Assembly: GCA_022747635.1 (NCBI GenBank)
Contig: JAKTNV010000023.1
Location: forward strand, 7,183,348 to 7,247,347
Reading direction: 5' to 3'
Source: Hetaerina americana
Taxonomy: Eukaryota > Arthropoda > Insecta > Odonata > Calopterygidae
Length of the DNA: 64,000 nt
Of the stretch, positions 1 through 10,928 are shown one piece after another; the stretch's first letter is position 1; each line of letters begins with the position of its first letter. Made by a program: the position numbers and the translations under genes. Below the pieces are notes generated by a model. It did no database searches. It was not told the DNA's origin and worked only from the letters and a program-made list of their open reading frames with translations.

Positions 1-2935
1 GGGGGAAGTGTATTCACCCGAGGGCTTTACGTAATGCACAACTAGGCAATGAATGCATCATCCTCTCTCTTCAACAGACTGAAGCCACCAACAATTTTAG
101 GTGAAATAATTTTGGTATGTTCAGTGTCTCAAAGTTATCATGGCAAAATAACGGTGAATGAAAATAGCTGTCACAAAATTTCGTTTTGATTGTCAAAGGA
201 AGAAGTGAAGGAAGTAGCATAAAATTATGGAGTACTAGATACTTGTAGAACTGTGAACACACAAAAATAAGGTTGATAATATTTTCCAGAATCATCCCTA
301 GCCAATTTCGCATAGTGAATGTTCATAGATTAAAACTCATTTCATCTAAGTAAGGGAAAATTCATCCAATAATAAATTATTATAAGTGTAGCAAAACCTC
401 TAGTTCAAAGACCCTGAATTTGCCTTGTACTCAAAATTTTCCTATTTTTTAAGGTCTGGGTTTTGCCTCACAAATTAGCGTAGTGAGAACCTCATACTTA
501 CCTATCTGAACTAATAATTTACATCCTACCAACTCTAGTGGTAAAATTTCTCCTTGTAGAATGAGAAGTTAGTCCAAAAGCCACCATTCATTTCTGATCC
601 CCATCATGATTTCAATTTTGCAACAACATTCCAAGAAAACTTCAATAACATTTTGAGTTTCCCAAATGAATATTGGTCATGCTTTGTGCAAATTTTCCTC
701 TTAGTTTTTTTAGCAGTGCTTTGAGGGCTTGTTTGTTAGAATGAATAGACATGAGCAGTTGCAACTTAACGAAATTGGTCATAGTTTTCTTTTGCACATC
801 ATTCCAAGAAGCTTCTGTGTTTTCATTATCATGCTTTGAAACACACATAATTACACACTGAACAGATAATTTCTCTAAATTAGTTCATAAATCCAGAAGG
901 TATAAATTAAATATTCATAAACTTGAAAAACGTAATGCCTGTCCCAACAGTTCTTGCCCACCTAGCTGCCTCCATCCCCAGATTGTGCCCACCTTAACAG
1001 AGGATGGCACAGGATAAAGTTCGTAAAGGGAAATTTTAAGTGCAGCCGTCATTTTCAAACAAAACCAGATAGGCATTGATTTGCTGGTACAATCTTCTGT
1101 TAGTATCACAGTGAGAAGTATAACGTTGGGGTGCAAGGTTTCTGAGGAAGTGACATGAAAATAGTGGCTCAAAAAAGTAGCTGTAGATATTCATGTTGGT
1201 CCTGTCAGTTTTACTAGTGTTGATAATCCAGAAAGATGGCTCTCTGTTATACATGATGGATATTTTAGTCTAAAGAGTGATAATTAGTATTTATTTATTC
1301 AATTCACTACATGAATGGTAGGACCATTCACAATTCATATTGATATTGGCAAAACACTTCCTATGGAGATACTAGCTCAGGTAGTCACAGAGTTAGTTGC
1401 ACCTTGTAGAGATTACCCTTCCAGGCGACTGCTATCTATGGATACTGATTCTGGCATCTTTCTCTTATTTTAACTGTGTGCTTTGATTGACAGGTGTTAG
1501 TTGACGCACTTTTTTGGGAATTGTTTGTGCCTCAGATGTAGTTGCACCTGTTCTGATTTCGATGTGGCATTACATCGTCTCTTCTCTATGAATTTATGAT
1601 CCTTGCCATTTCACTGGCACATTTTTTTCTATCCTAAGCATTTTAATGAATCTGGCTGGCCTATGCTGAACCTTTTTGGTGCCAGATGATGCATTCTAAG
1701 CGCTATCCAATGTGTGTTCTGGGTGAATTCTTCAAGTGGTTTCTGTTTAAAACAAGGTAGCTTTGTTTGATAGCTTTTTAGATCACTTCCACAATGGTGC
1801 ATTTGATGAAATCAGTTTTATTAGCTACACTTGGGTTGGTTGTAATTTGAATAACTAATCCTCAATTAGTACCTCAATCATAAGCATCATCATTAGCATA
1901 ATTATGAAAACATTCCAAATATATATCTTAACATTATTTTTCTTCTATTAGTCCAATTTTAATGACAAGTTAAATTTTTGATTTGTTGTTAGTACAGGTT
2001 CAGTTAAGTTGAAGATGTATTTTTTTTTAAATACAGGTAATCCTGTATCTTCTTCTTAAAATATATATCTTAAGTTTGAACATTGCCGTTAAGAGAAAAA
2101 ACAAACTATCATTTGCTATCAAAATGATTTGCTTGTTTGCTCAGTCCATAGTAGGGTGGCTGTTGTTAACTGTGCTACCAGCCCATAGTTGTACTTTGCC
2201 TTAGAGGAAGCTTGGAAAGAGCTGCAAGCATTGTCATAATTAATAGGTAAATATCAAATGGCTTGAAATGGCGTTCATTATAATATGACCTGATTAGTAT
2301 TAACACCATATGTTTCATGTTTGGCCAACCCATTCACATGGCATGGTGTGACTTAATTCACTGTGTGAGAAGTTAAAAGAGTGACTGTATTTTGTGGCGG
2401 AATTGACCAAAGTAAAAACAACATGTGCAGAATAAAATTGTTATGTCCAAATTCTGTGATGCACCCGAGTTGTGATCTTGGGAGGGAAGGCATTTTGCAA
2501 TTTAAGAATGAATTCAGGATAATGTTTATGGCATGAAGTTGACTGTGATGTGATTTAAATTTTATTCTGCAAGCCATCTTGAAAAGAGTCGCCACTAAAA
2601 CCTCTGGTTCAACATTTGAAACTAAGTTATTCAGGTATTTAACTTAATGATGAGACCCTCGAAAAGTCAGCAACTTTTGCTTTTGTTGAATTGTCATTGT
2701 TTCTAGTGATGGGCTGGCATTAATCAATCTTTTGAAAATCATACCGAATGCCATGTGCTAAATCGATGCTCAGAAGACTGTAAATGTTACACTTGACTTG
2801 ACACGCACAGATAATGATGTTCCATTAGAATTCTAGTGGAAAGTGTTGCTGGTAGGCAATGAGTGCATAATAAACATACTCCAGCTACTTCTAAATACAG
2901 AAGACATGTTTAAAGGGAAATGCTATCGTGATGAA
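1..2935. other. non-coding stretch, nothing recognised
   Basis: AT-rich DNA with only short chance ORFs. I see no conserved protein motif, tRNA-like box, long repeat or terminal inverted repeat. If the missing 5' exons of the ZIP gene were in the window they could lie here or further on before 10105, but nothing resembling a ZIP ectodomain or signal peptide was seen. Confidence 0.5.
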
Positions 2936-3330
2936 TCAGTATTGATAAGATGACAGTTCATACCATTATCACTGAAAACTTGGCGTTGTGAAAGATCTGC
3001 GCTAAACCTATCCTGAAGGTCTTGGTGGATGACCGAAAGTGGGGTTGAGCATCTACTTTGAAGACCTGCTGAAACGGCATCGTGATGATTGCCTTCCTTA
3101 CCATCCCAATATGGCACGAGCAGACTATTTCGTATTCCCTAAAGTGAAGCCCTCCCTCTGGGGACCTTACCATGGCACCCTAAGTGTTATCAAAGAAGCT
3201 TGCATGCATACCCCTAAGGACCTTCCAGGATCCACTTACCAGGGAGCCTTCGAGTTGTGGAAAAGCCGCTGGCAGAAGTGTGTCGACGCTCAAGGGATTT
3301 ACTTTGAAGAATATTGAGGCATGGTGGGAA
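2936..3330 (+). pseudogene. mariner transposase remnant with internal deletion
   Basis: The 3' part (about 3096-3317) reads as the C-terminal end of a mariner transposase: an ARADYFVFPK block (the aspartate is the third catalytic residue of the DD34D triad, followed by the usual YF-FPK), then a GAFELWKSRWQKCVDAQG block and a final YFEEY. The 5' part (about 2957-3030) resembles the second N-terminal helix-turn-helix, with TENLAL and a VDDRK stretch. The roughly 100 codons expected between them, including the first two catalytic aspartates, are missing. This is an internally deleted, non-functional copy. No terminal repeats were identified. Confidence 0.7.
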
Positions 3331-4070
3331 TACCTGAAATGGACTATTTTTCCAAAACTTTTCCTGATACTTTTTATACAAGCCTTATACATAATTTATT
3401 TTTTTGGCTTAGGGTGCAGTATCGTATTTTACATGAATTTATTGCAAAAAAATTGTTTCACTTATTGAGTGTTTTGCTTGACAAGAAAGATTGCAGAACG
3501 ACTAACACTCATTATGTGAGGTTTCGCTGTATTTGCCACAAAAACCAAAAAAAATGTTTCATTTCTGGGGTGATTAATGTAGGCTACAAGTACAAGCAGC
3601 TAGATGCCATTGAATGGACTGGAACCCTGGAGTATTTTACTAACTTAGGTTCTGTACTGCCAAGAAGTTGACCACTCCTTGAAGACAGATTTACGGAAGT
3701 GTCTGTTTTCAATGGTTTTTTTAACACACTGCATACACTGGCTCTTAGTTTAAGTTCATTGACACTGGGTGATGATTTGTTTTTAAATACACACATAACG
3801 TATGCATTACACATCCGCATGTTGAGCTTTGCGTATCTGTGTTTTCCTGTTTGTGCTTTGAATTTTCCCTTCCCAAATATTTATGAGGGTACTTGCTGAT
3901 TTGTTGGTGTGTTTCTCTTTTGTGTCAAACTAATGTGTGAAAAGAATTTGTCAATCTCCTTTGATGACTTGGTTTCAATTTTTGTACCTGACCAACACAG
4001 GTAACATGCCAAGTCATATCCACTGCAGGAAATTTTCAATATGTCTATTTGAGATACTCAGCAGTTTTGG
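3331..4070. other. non-coding stretch, nothing recognised
   Basis: AT-rich sequence after the mariner remnant. Short overlapping ORFs here have low-complexity composition and match nothing I recognise. Confidence 0.4.
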
Positions 4071-4074
4071 GCTT

Positions 4075-4556
4075 CACTTCATGGAAGTGTTTGACGCAAA
4101 CGATTTTGTACTTTTCCACGGACTTCATTTTAAGATACAATGCTTTTCACTGACTTATGGCATCATCGGGTACAACTTTCATTTGCATGCCGCACTGGAA
4201 TGAATACACTGAGGGGAGGGGGTAAGGTGGCCATGGTTGGGGGGTGGGCTGAGGAGGGTTGGGCTGTTGAAGGTGGGGGTCAGAGTGATTCGGGAATGGT
4301 GGGGTGCCATCAGGTACAATGAAGGGTTGGTCAACCCTACAATGCACCGAATTGAGCCCCGCCTTCAACATCCCACCCTTCCTCAGCCCCAACCGCAGCC
4401 GCCTCCTCCCCTCTGCCCTAAGCATATACATTCCGGTGCTGCATGAAAATGAAATTCCCACCTGATGATGATGCGAGTCAGGTTAATGAGTTGTATCTTA
4501 AAATAAAGTCTGTGAAAAATGACAAAATCTTTTTATGTGGATGCTCATTTAAGTGA
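4075..4556. mobile_element. foldback (long inverted repeat) element, copy 1
   Basis: The left arm (about 4102-4326) and right arm (about 4330-4529) are imperfect reverse complements of each other and meet at the short palindrome GGGTTGGTCAACCC near 4325-4338. Landmarks in both arms, read inward, are a GATTTTGT motif, a TTTTAAGATACAA motif, a GCATCATC motif, a TTTTCATxTGCAT-like motif and a long G/A-rich tract (C/T-rich in the right arm). Weaker similarity extends outward to about 4075 and 4556. A diverged copy of the same unit lies at 24270-24690, so this is a dispersed family and not a local accident. No transposase is encoded. The proline-rich ORFs across it are by-products of the C-rich arm. 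Confidence 0.7.
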
Positions 4557-4589
4557 TGGTTTTGTGTTGAAAAAACTATCCAGGAAGAT

Positions 4590-6240
4590 GGAAAGAGGAA
4601 ATGTATGTATGATGAGGCTGTAGTATTGGAGCTATAATTATTGAGTAGCATACAGGGGAGAGAGAGGGTGTCAGTGAGGGGTGGCAATAGTATTAAGCAA
4701 AAAATGTACGTAGAGGTGTTGTAAACATAGAATAGATAAGTAATCATATATTATTTGTAGGAGTAAAAGCTGAACCAATGATTTAATCATTGCTACATGC
4801 CACCAAGCAATCAAAAGGAGAAAAAACTTAAGAGGGTATATGATCAATTGTGGGAAATAGTTATGGATATTCTTGAAAGGAAATTTTTGATAGTGATGAT
4901 ATATTAGAATACGACAGTAGAAGGGAGAGATGGTAGTGAGGGGGGGGGGGGACGGCAGGTTGGGAAAAAGGTATGACCGGGGGAGAAATCAACAGAGATC
5001 TGCTGGAGACAGATTTTAATCCAAATGAACACCTCATCTAAACACCACAATTGGCAGAGGCATGCTTGAAAAATTCCCAGGATTCAGAAGTGTATTAGTT
5101 AGTCTATATTAAGGTTAGGCACAGATTTTGGAAGAGCTTTATCAATTTGCTGTTTCCTGAGAGTGGATATAAATTCATATCAAAATGTATTACTTACGGA
5201 GTGCTTATGTACTTTTCACTTATGGTATGCTAAAGTACTCATGAGACAGGGAAGAGAATAAAACAGGGAAGATGGTTGAGGGAATGGAATGTTGAAGGTT
5301 TAACTGAGACCAAAAGAAAGGAGTATCAGCCACCTGAAGATACCAATATGAGCAAGGGCAAGTATGTGGGAACAGTGGAAGAAAAATGGGTACATACCGA
5401 AAAAGAGATGTGGATATATTGTAAGAGATTCAAACAAAACTAAACTGATGTGGGAAATTAAAAATGTGGGAGTGGTTTGATGATGGAGGACACAATGTGA
5501 GGATTTGGATAATTAAAATTATTATTCATGTATTTTCAAAAGAAATGTGTAGGAAATGGTGAAAGAGGCATGGGAAGAATTGTAGACAAGAATTTAATCT
5601 GGTAGAGAATTCATAAAATCAGTTAGGTTTGCCAATGATCAAGTTCTAGGTGGCTGGTCAGCCAAGGGGTTGCAAGCATTGCTGAATGTATTAGAAAGTG
5701 AGTGTGGTAACTATAGGATGATACTTAATATAAGCAAAACAAAGGTTGTGTTGTTTTTAGGAAAGAGGAATGTTTGCTTAAACATTAAAATAGCAGGTTG
5801 TCAGCTAGAGCAGGTAAAACTGTACCTTTCTCAGAGGTGTGCTGGACCAAAATGGTCAAAGATTGGGGGTAAATAAGAAGAATTGTGTTAGGCAAAGAAG
5901 CTTTCATAAGGAAGAGATAGTTATGACAGGGACGTTGAGTATGGATGTTAAGGAAAGGCTCATTAAAACTTTGATATGGAGTGTAGTTGCGTACAGCACG
6001 GAAACAAGCTCAGTGAAGCTGGATGATAGACATAGGTTGGTGGCTTTTGAATGGTGGGTGTGGAGAAGGATGGAGGAGGTGAAATAGTTAGAAAGGAAAC
6101 AGATAGTTTGATGAGGTTTGTTGTAGAGAGGAGCATGTTAAGACCAGAGAATTAGGGTTAGGAATAGGAGAGAGATGTTGAACGGATTGATCAAAGGAAG
6201 TAACAGTTTTAGAAGAAGGGCTGGTTGTTATTTTGGATAC
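4590..6240 (+). pseudogene. non-LTR retrotransposon (LINE) remnant: endonuclease and reverse transcriptase pieces
   Basis: The 5' part (about 4760-4860) aligns by eye with an APE-type endonuclease segment (KAEPM then a broken VYMP-like stretch) also seen at 44840-44900. From about 5625 the frame reads RFANDQVLGGWSAKGLQALL, the reverse transcriptase catalytic block where (Y/F)ADD is expected; here the first aspartate is asparagine. It continues through an ISKTKVV block (thumb) and, after a frameshift near 5840, a block with LSMDVKERLIKTLIWSVVAY and WVWRRMEEVK. That order is typical of the C-terminal half of many insect LINE ORF2 proteins. Several stops and frameshifts make it dead. Confidence 0.7.
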
Positions 6241-7110
6241 CAGCCTTTTCTTTAGGAGAAGCCGAGAAGTTTATCATCATTCAGTCTGTCCATCCAGTAC
6301 TTACCTTAAATGGTAGAATATGAATAATAATACATTGTAGAAACAGTAGGCATTCTATTAATAAGCTTGTGCCAATGACTCATTGTGCATTAACTCCTAA
6401 GCCTGATTTCCAAAACATGTTATTGTTTATTATAATTAATCCTCTGTGGTTTTTGGGATCCATATGTATAAAACGTTGCAAAGTTTCTTGTCACTCTTAG
6501 AGTTCATGGTAGCCCATCCAATCAGCAAGTTAAAATCCCTATTAAATCAAGATCGAATAATTGATATGCCCTGGGTTTTATGTTAATACAGCAGCTAGGG
6601 AAGTAATCATATGCTTGCATTTTTCCAGCAGTAGCAATTTATATCATTACCATTGTCATTTAAGTGTACAGTTACGAATGTAAAACCTATATTTTGTGTT
6701 ATTGATTATAAATTTGATTGCTAGCAATGGACCTCATTGAATCTAACTAAAAATGCATATGTCCATCCCTTCTCTTCTGCTGTATTTTCAATTGACAGAT
6801 ATTTAGCTGATTCCCATGTGTTGGAAGTACCCTTCTTTGAGCCAAGTCTATGTGGATTGTGAAGTGATGTTGAGCTCTGAATTTTTATGACCTTTTCAGT
6901 CTTACTTGTCTGCTGAGAGCATTTTTGGGATCCTAAAAATTGATGAGGGGGCATTTAATGCCACATCATTAGACCTGGTCTGCCCCCTTCTCCTTCACCA
7001 AATGGAGAACTCGACCTGTAGCCATGATTTGAGAAGGAAGGAATTGAGAGAAGAGAAAAGGAAGCCCTCACAAAGTGAAGGTAATTTGGGTGCGGATGTC
7101 AAATTATTTG
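6241..7110. other. non-coding stretch, nothing recognised
   Basis: AT-rich sequence without recognisable coding or repeat structure. A weakly coding-like minus-strand ORF at 6721-6954 matches nothing I know. Confidence 0.4.
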
Positions 7111-7119
7111 ATCATCCAT

Positions 7120-7345
7120 AATGCCACCATGGCCGACCCCGTTGGCGGCGGGGTAACGTCCTCGTCTGCCATTCCAAGGGTCGTGGGTTCGATTCCCGCC
7201 TGGGTGAATTTTCCTCCACCTAGGGCTTGGGTGTTTGTAAATGTGATCATTGTTATCGTTGTTAATAGTTCGATGTAAAGGCCAGAATGTGCTGTTTTCG
7301 GACTTATACTGAATAAATAAAATAAATAAATAAATAAATAAATAA
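7120..7345 (+). mobile_element. tRNA-derived SINE with AAAT tail
   Basis: The head contains a good RNA polymerase III B box, GGTTCGATTCC (about 7188-7198), preceded by a GC-rich tRNA-like segment with a weak A-box candidate near 7139-7155. A tRNA-unrelated body follows, ending in an (AAAT)n tail at about 7311-7344. Head, body and simple tail are the classic layout of a tRNA SINE. It differs in sequence from the four-copy SINE family elsewhere in the window. It is not a functional tRNA gene because no closing acceptor stem is seen. Confidence 0.7.
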
Positions 7346-7614
7346 CAGCATTTAAATAATATTTATTTATTTAATATCACTTTTGTTAATTAGTTATAAT
7401 CAATTTTTTTATCAATTCATATTATATTACTCCTAAGCAGTTGCCCATCATTTGAGGTAAAGTAATAATTTGAGTTTTCCCACCAGTGTTGGGTAAGAAT
7501 ATGAGTAATGGATACACTTTTGGTCGAGTTGCTCAAATGTATTGGACATATTGTGACATTTAAATAATACAATATCACAGCTTATTTGTAGAATCTGTTC
7601 CAAAATCATTACAT

Positions 7615-8270
7615 GTAGGGTCTGTTCCAAAAAAAATAGAATAAATCTGGAAAAAAATTTATTTCAAATCAAAGTACAATTTACCAAAATTCTTTAAAAT
7701 TGCACCCTTGTACATTGACATACCAATGCCAGCACCTCTGGCTGTCATATGCTTCCTGGAAGGCATAGATGGGAACCTCTGTCTGGCACCTTGTCGTAGC
7801 TTCTTGTGTTCCAAAATGGTTGCCTTTCAAGCTCCTTTCCATTGTTGGTAATTAAATGAAGTTTAGTGATGCCACATGGAGGCTGTGGTGTGGATGGCAT
7901 GTGATGCCAGAAACCATTTTGTCACATGAGCACCCTTCTGATGCTCAGACAGCACCTTGGGGACCATCTTAGTGCACAACTTTCTCGTGGCTAAACCTTC
8001 GGTCTCTCAATTTTTGAACATTTTCATTGTGTAGTTGTTGATGGATGTCGACTGCATTGTTGATGGATGTCCAGGGCATTCCTCATCGTCAACCTCCTCT
8101 CTGCCCTCCCGGAACATCTTGTGCCAGTGGTCAACCATTCCTTGGGGCATTGCTTCATCTTTGTAAGCCTCCTTAGCCATGGGCATGGTCTCTGAACCTG
8201 ATTTTCCAAGCTTAACACGAAATGCGCTTGTGTATTTTAGCTCCAAGGAACATGGCATTGTGAAATTGTG
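7615..8270 (-). pseudogene. mariner transposase remnant, internally deleted
   Basis: On the minus strand the N-terminal part (8258 down to about 8007) reads as a mariner paired-type DNA-binding domain: FRVKLGKSGSET, a DEAMPQGMVDHWHKMFREGR block and DDEECPGHPST, matching the usual W-K-FKEGRE-V-DDE-SGRPST pattern. Further along the minus strand (about 7830-7680) is a C-terminal piece with SLKGNHFG and a YDS/W-like ending. The catalytic core between them is absent. The left boundary carries GGTCTGTTCCAAAA (about 7619), a motif also found at the ends of the copies near 42645 and, diverged, 27616. Confidence 0.65.
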
Positions 8271-8559
8271 ATGTGACCTTCAAATAGGGGTCCAGTCCAG
8301 CCGCAATTCATGCGTTGTAGCGGCCTGCAAACAAGTGATGTGTGTCGTGTGGCTTTCCCAAGACCTCTCACCACCTTTCCGGCCACAAATCGCCCACGCT
8401 CCGGCCATGCGCATTGGTGGGGAAAAATCATTCTGCTTATTTGTGGGGAAGATCCTGTACAGCATAACCTTGAGACTGCTCACTTTTGGTTTTAGTAAAA
8501 TCAAAAAATCTGATTTTAGGTCATTCCAAAATTTCCAGTGCAACAAAAAGATTAGTAAA

Positions 8560-9240
8560 GACTTACATGGAATGCAGCAGTATGTGGGGAGAGAGTTTGT
8601 TGTGGAGGCTAGAATATGAGCTAGAGATGAAACTTTTGAGACGTGTATTTGGAGAGGGTTGAAAAAATAAGTTGGACAATGAGGAAGAATATAGATTTGA
8701 TTATGAAAGGTGAGGAGAGGAATTTGCTAGCTGGACTTGAAAGATGGCTGTGTGCAGAGGAGGTATTGAGAGGGGCCTATCACAGTTGTGGACCTGAAGA
8801 TTGGCTTGATGAGTGAGGGTTGAGTTCACCCAATGACAAGTTCAACTGTAGGGTGAAATTCACGCATCAGGGTAGGGGGGCCAGTTCCTTTCCCTGTGCC
8901 AGTTATGGCTTCCTAGGAAGATGCATGGGTACCTGAAAAGTCACGCAGCTTTAGTCTTGCTGAGGGTGCTCAAAGGCATCCCTGGGAATCAATCTAGTGC
9001 CCTCTGGTCAGTAGTCCCAACATTTTACCCCCTGGATTAACATGTCCCCATAGAAAGAGCGGTATTTAATAATAGAAGGGTTAATGTTAGGTAAATAGGA
9101 AAAAAGAATAGGCCTTATGGATGGTGTGACAGCAAGAAGATGGTGCAGAGAACTGCAGAAGGAAATAATATACACCAAACGAGGAATTCATGAGAAAGGT
9201 AGTGTCTAATAGTTGTAAAGGAATGCCCAATACCTAGCTT
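8560..9240 (+). repeat. LINE-derived or dispersed repeat (family A)
   Basis: The stretch about 8828-9010 is clearly similar to 25370-25555: both share a TTCACCCA start, a GTGAAATTCAC block, a GGGG(C/G)C(C/A)(A/C)GTTCCTTTCCCTGTGCC-like core and a TTATGG-TTCC block. Sequence on both sides (8570-8790 and 9060-9240) resembles decayed C-terminal coding of insect LINE ORF2, for example RNLLAGLERW and GLMDGVTARRWCREL, in broken frames. I call it a LINE-derived repeat; the boundaries are uncertain. Confidence 0.45.
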
Positions 9241-10105
9241 AATTGGTAGATTACCGTTGTTGAAGGTGATGTTACTTCAGGAAACTTGACTTCTTCCATA
9301 TTGCCTTGTCCATACTGACTTATTTCACTTTCATCACATTCTTAAATTGTTTCAAACATGTTCTTCTGTTCCTGTACCTTAATATCTGTATTTCTTATCA
9401 CTTCAACCATATTCCTCCATAGCAAACTGAAATTAGAATCAAGCTAAAAGTGAATGAGGAAAAGATGGAAAAGGGTAAATTTATATGTCCCTCTCATTAT
9501 CAGGCAAATGCTGCTTAATCTTTGGAAGGCATTAGTACTGTGAGCTGTGCCAGTTAGTAGTCCTGTAGAAAGCAAAGCTGGTAAGCATTCTTTCTTAACT
9601 GAAGTTAGACTTCCCGGTGACATTCTTGCAGTTCCACAGCTGCCCCAGGTAGGGGCAGAGGTTGTCTATTAGGTACCTATTGGACAAATGTTAAAATTCC
9701 TATATGTATAGCATATTGCCATTGCTTCCTCAATTAACACAGTGTTTTACATGTTTGGTTATATATAATGAGGAGGAATTTTATTCATTGGGTATATTGA
9801 CCATCATGATTTTGTAAATTTATAAGCTAATATGATATCCTATTTAGAGTGCTAGCTCACTTTTATAAAGGAGCAAAAGTTGAGCTGCTGAAGAATACAT
9901 TGATAGCATATTGTTGCGGTAAACCTCTTTTAATATTATTAATAAATTATTATTATTTTCAACGCATGAAATTATGCAATGTTTATGTATTCCTTAGGAA
10001 GTTATTTTGAGAGCAATGAGCTGAAAAACCCTGTGTCTTCGCTATGTTACATTTTTTAATATTAGTGAAAATTTAAGCACATGCAATATTAATTGCTCTT
10101 TACAG
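9241..10105. other. intron upstream of the first visible ZIP exon
   Basis: AT-rich non-coding sequence leading into a polypyrimidine tract and the TTTACAG acceptor at 10100-10105. No transposon was recognised. Confidence 0.5.
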
Positions 10106-10275
10106 TGTGGGGATATGGATTCCTTTTTGTTACATTGATAAGTCTTTGTTCACTGCTGGGAGTCAGCGTGCTGCCTTTCATGGGAAAGGATTTTTATAAG
10201 CAGCTTCTGACAGCATTGATTGGATTGGCAGTTGGGTCTCTCGCAGCCAGCTCTGTTTTCCACCTTATTCCTCAG
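10106..10275 (+). CDS. ZIP (SLC39) metal transporter, exon with helices 1-2
   Basis: First recognisable exon of a ZIP8/ZIP14-type zinc/iron/manganese importer of cell membranes. After two bases completing a split codon, it encodes [20 protein letters not shown] (membrane helix 1), a short loop with MGKDFYK, and [20 protein letters not shown] (helix 2), ending in LIPQ. The WGYG start and SLCSLLG helix are typical of the LIV-1 branch of the SLC39 family. The exon is bounded by TTTACAG before and GTCAGC after, and is 170 bp (entering phase 1, leaving phase 0). Exons for the signal peptide and extracellular N-terminal domain must precede it and were not found in the window, so the gene is partial here. 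Orthology to ZIP8 or ZIP14 specifically is inferred from the helix-5 motif in exon 37443-37650. Confidence 0.9.
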
Positions 10276-10928
10276 GTCAGCTATAATTCATAAAGACCAT
10301 AGCATTGTCAATTGCTTTTGGAAGTCGTTAAATTTTTGTAGTAAAAGGTATCTTTTTTAATATGCAGACTCGCTCAACAAACAGCTTAAACAAATGAATA
10401 ATCTACCATTGTTCTTAACTCAGTAGATACCTAGAGTATTACATTCTAAAAGCTCTCTCTTTTCCCTAATTTTTTAATTTTACATTAAATATTCACTGTG
10501 TGCTATGCAATAAGAAGGTTGTATTACTGTAATATATGGAATATCTCTCCGTGAAAGAGCCGATGGAGGTATTATGCCTTGCTTTATATGGGTGGCAATG
10601 GTGTTCTCACTTGATGTTTATTTCTCTCCCCAAGATGAGGATGAAATTAGCTCTGATTTTGAGTCGCGTACAATAGCACTGGTTTTTAATGCATTACTTG
10701 CTCACAATACTTTTAGTGTGGCCATTCAGTCTTTTCAAGAGGTGCTCTGGGCCCCATATGTGGTATCTGTTCATGCCTATTTGGTGTAATTCTATGCTGT
10801 GGACCCTCATATAATTCACATATAAAGGAGAGACAGAGAATGTTTTAAGTTGCTGCCTGACGGAATTACTGTGTCATTGGTATGCTTATCACCGTATTAC
10901 ATGCCAATAAGTAGAATGATCAGTAAGT
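10276..10928. other. intron sequence, nothing recognised
   Basis: AT-rich intron DNA. An open frame at 10574-10789 shows no splice-flanked structure or family motif and is treated as chance. Confidence 0.4.

Noticed and set aside
4147..4461. Proline- and glycine-rich open frames
   Set aside because: They come from the C-rich and G-rich arms of the foldback element.
4940..4952. Run of G as a G-quadruplex or regulatory signal
   Set aside because: A single homopolymer run in a decayed LINE, without the spaced G-tracts needed for a convincing call.
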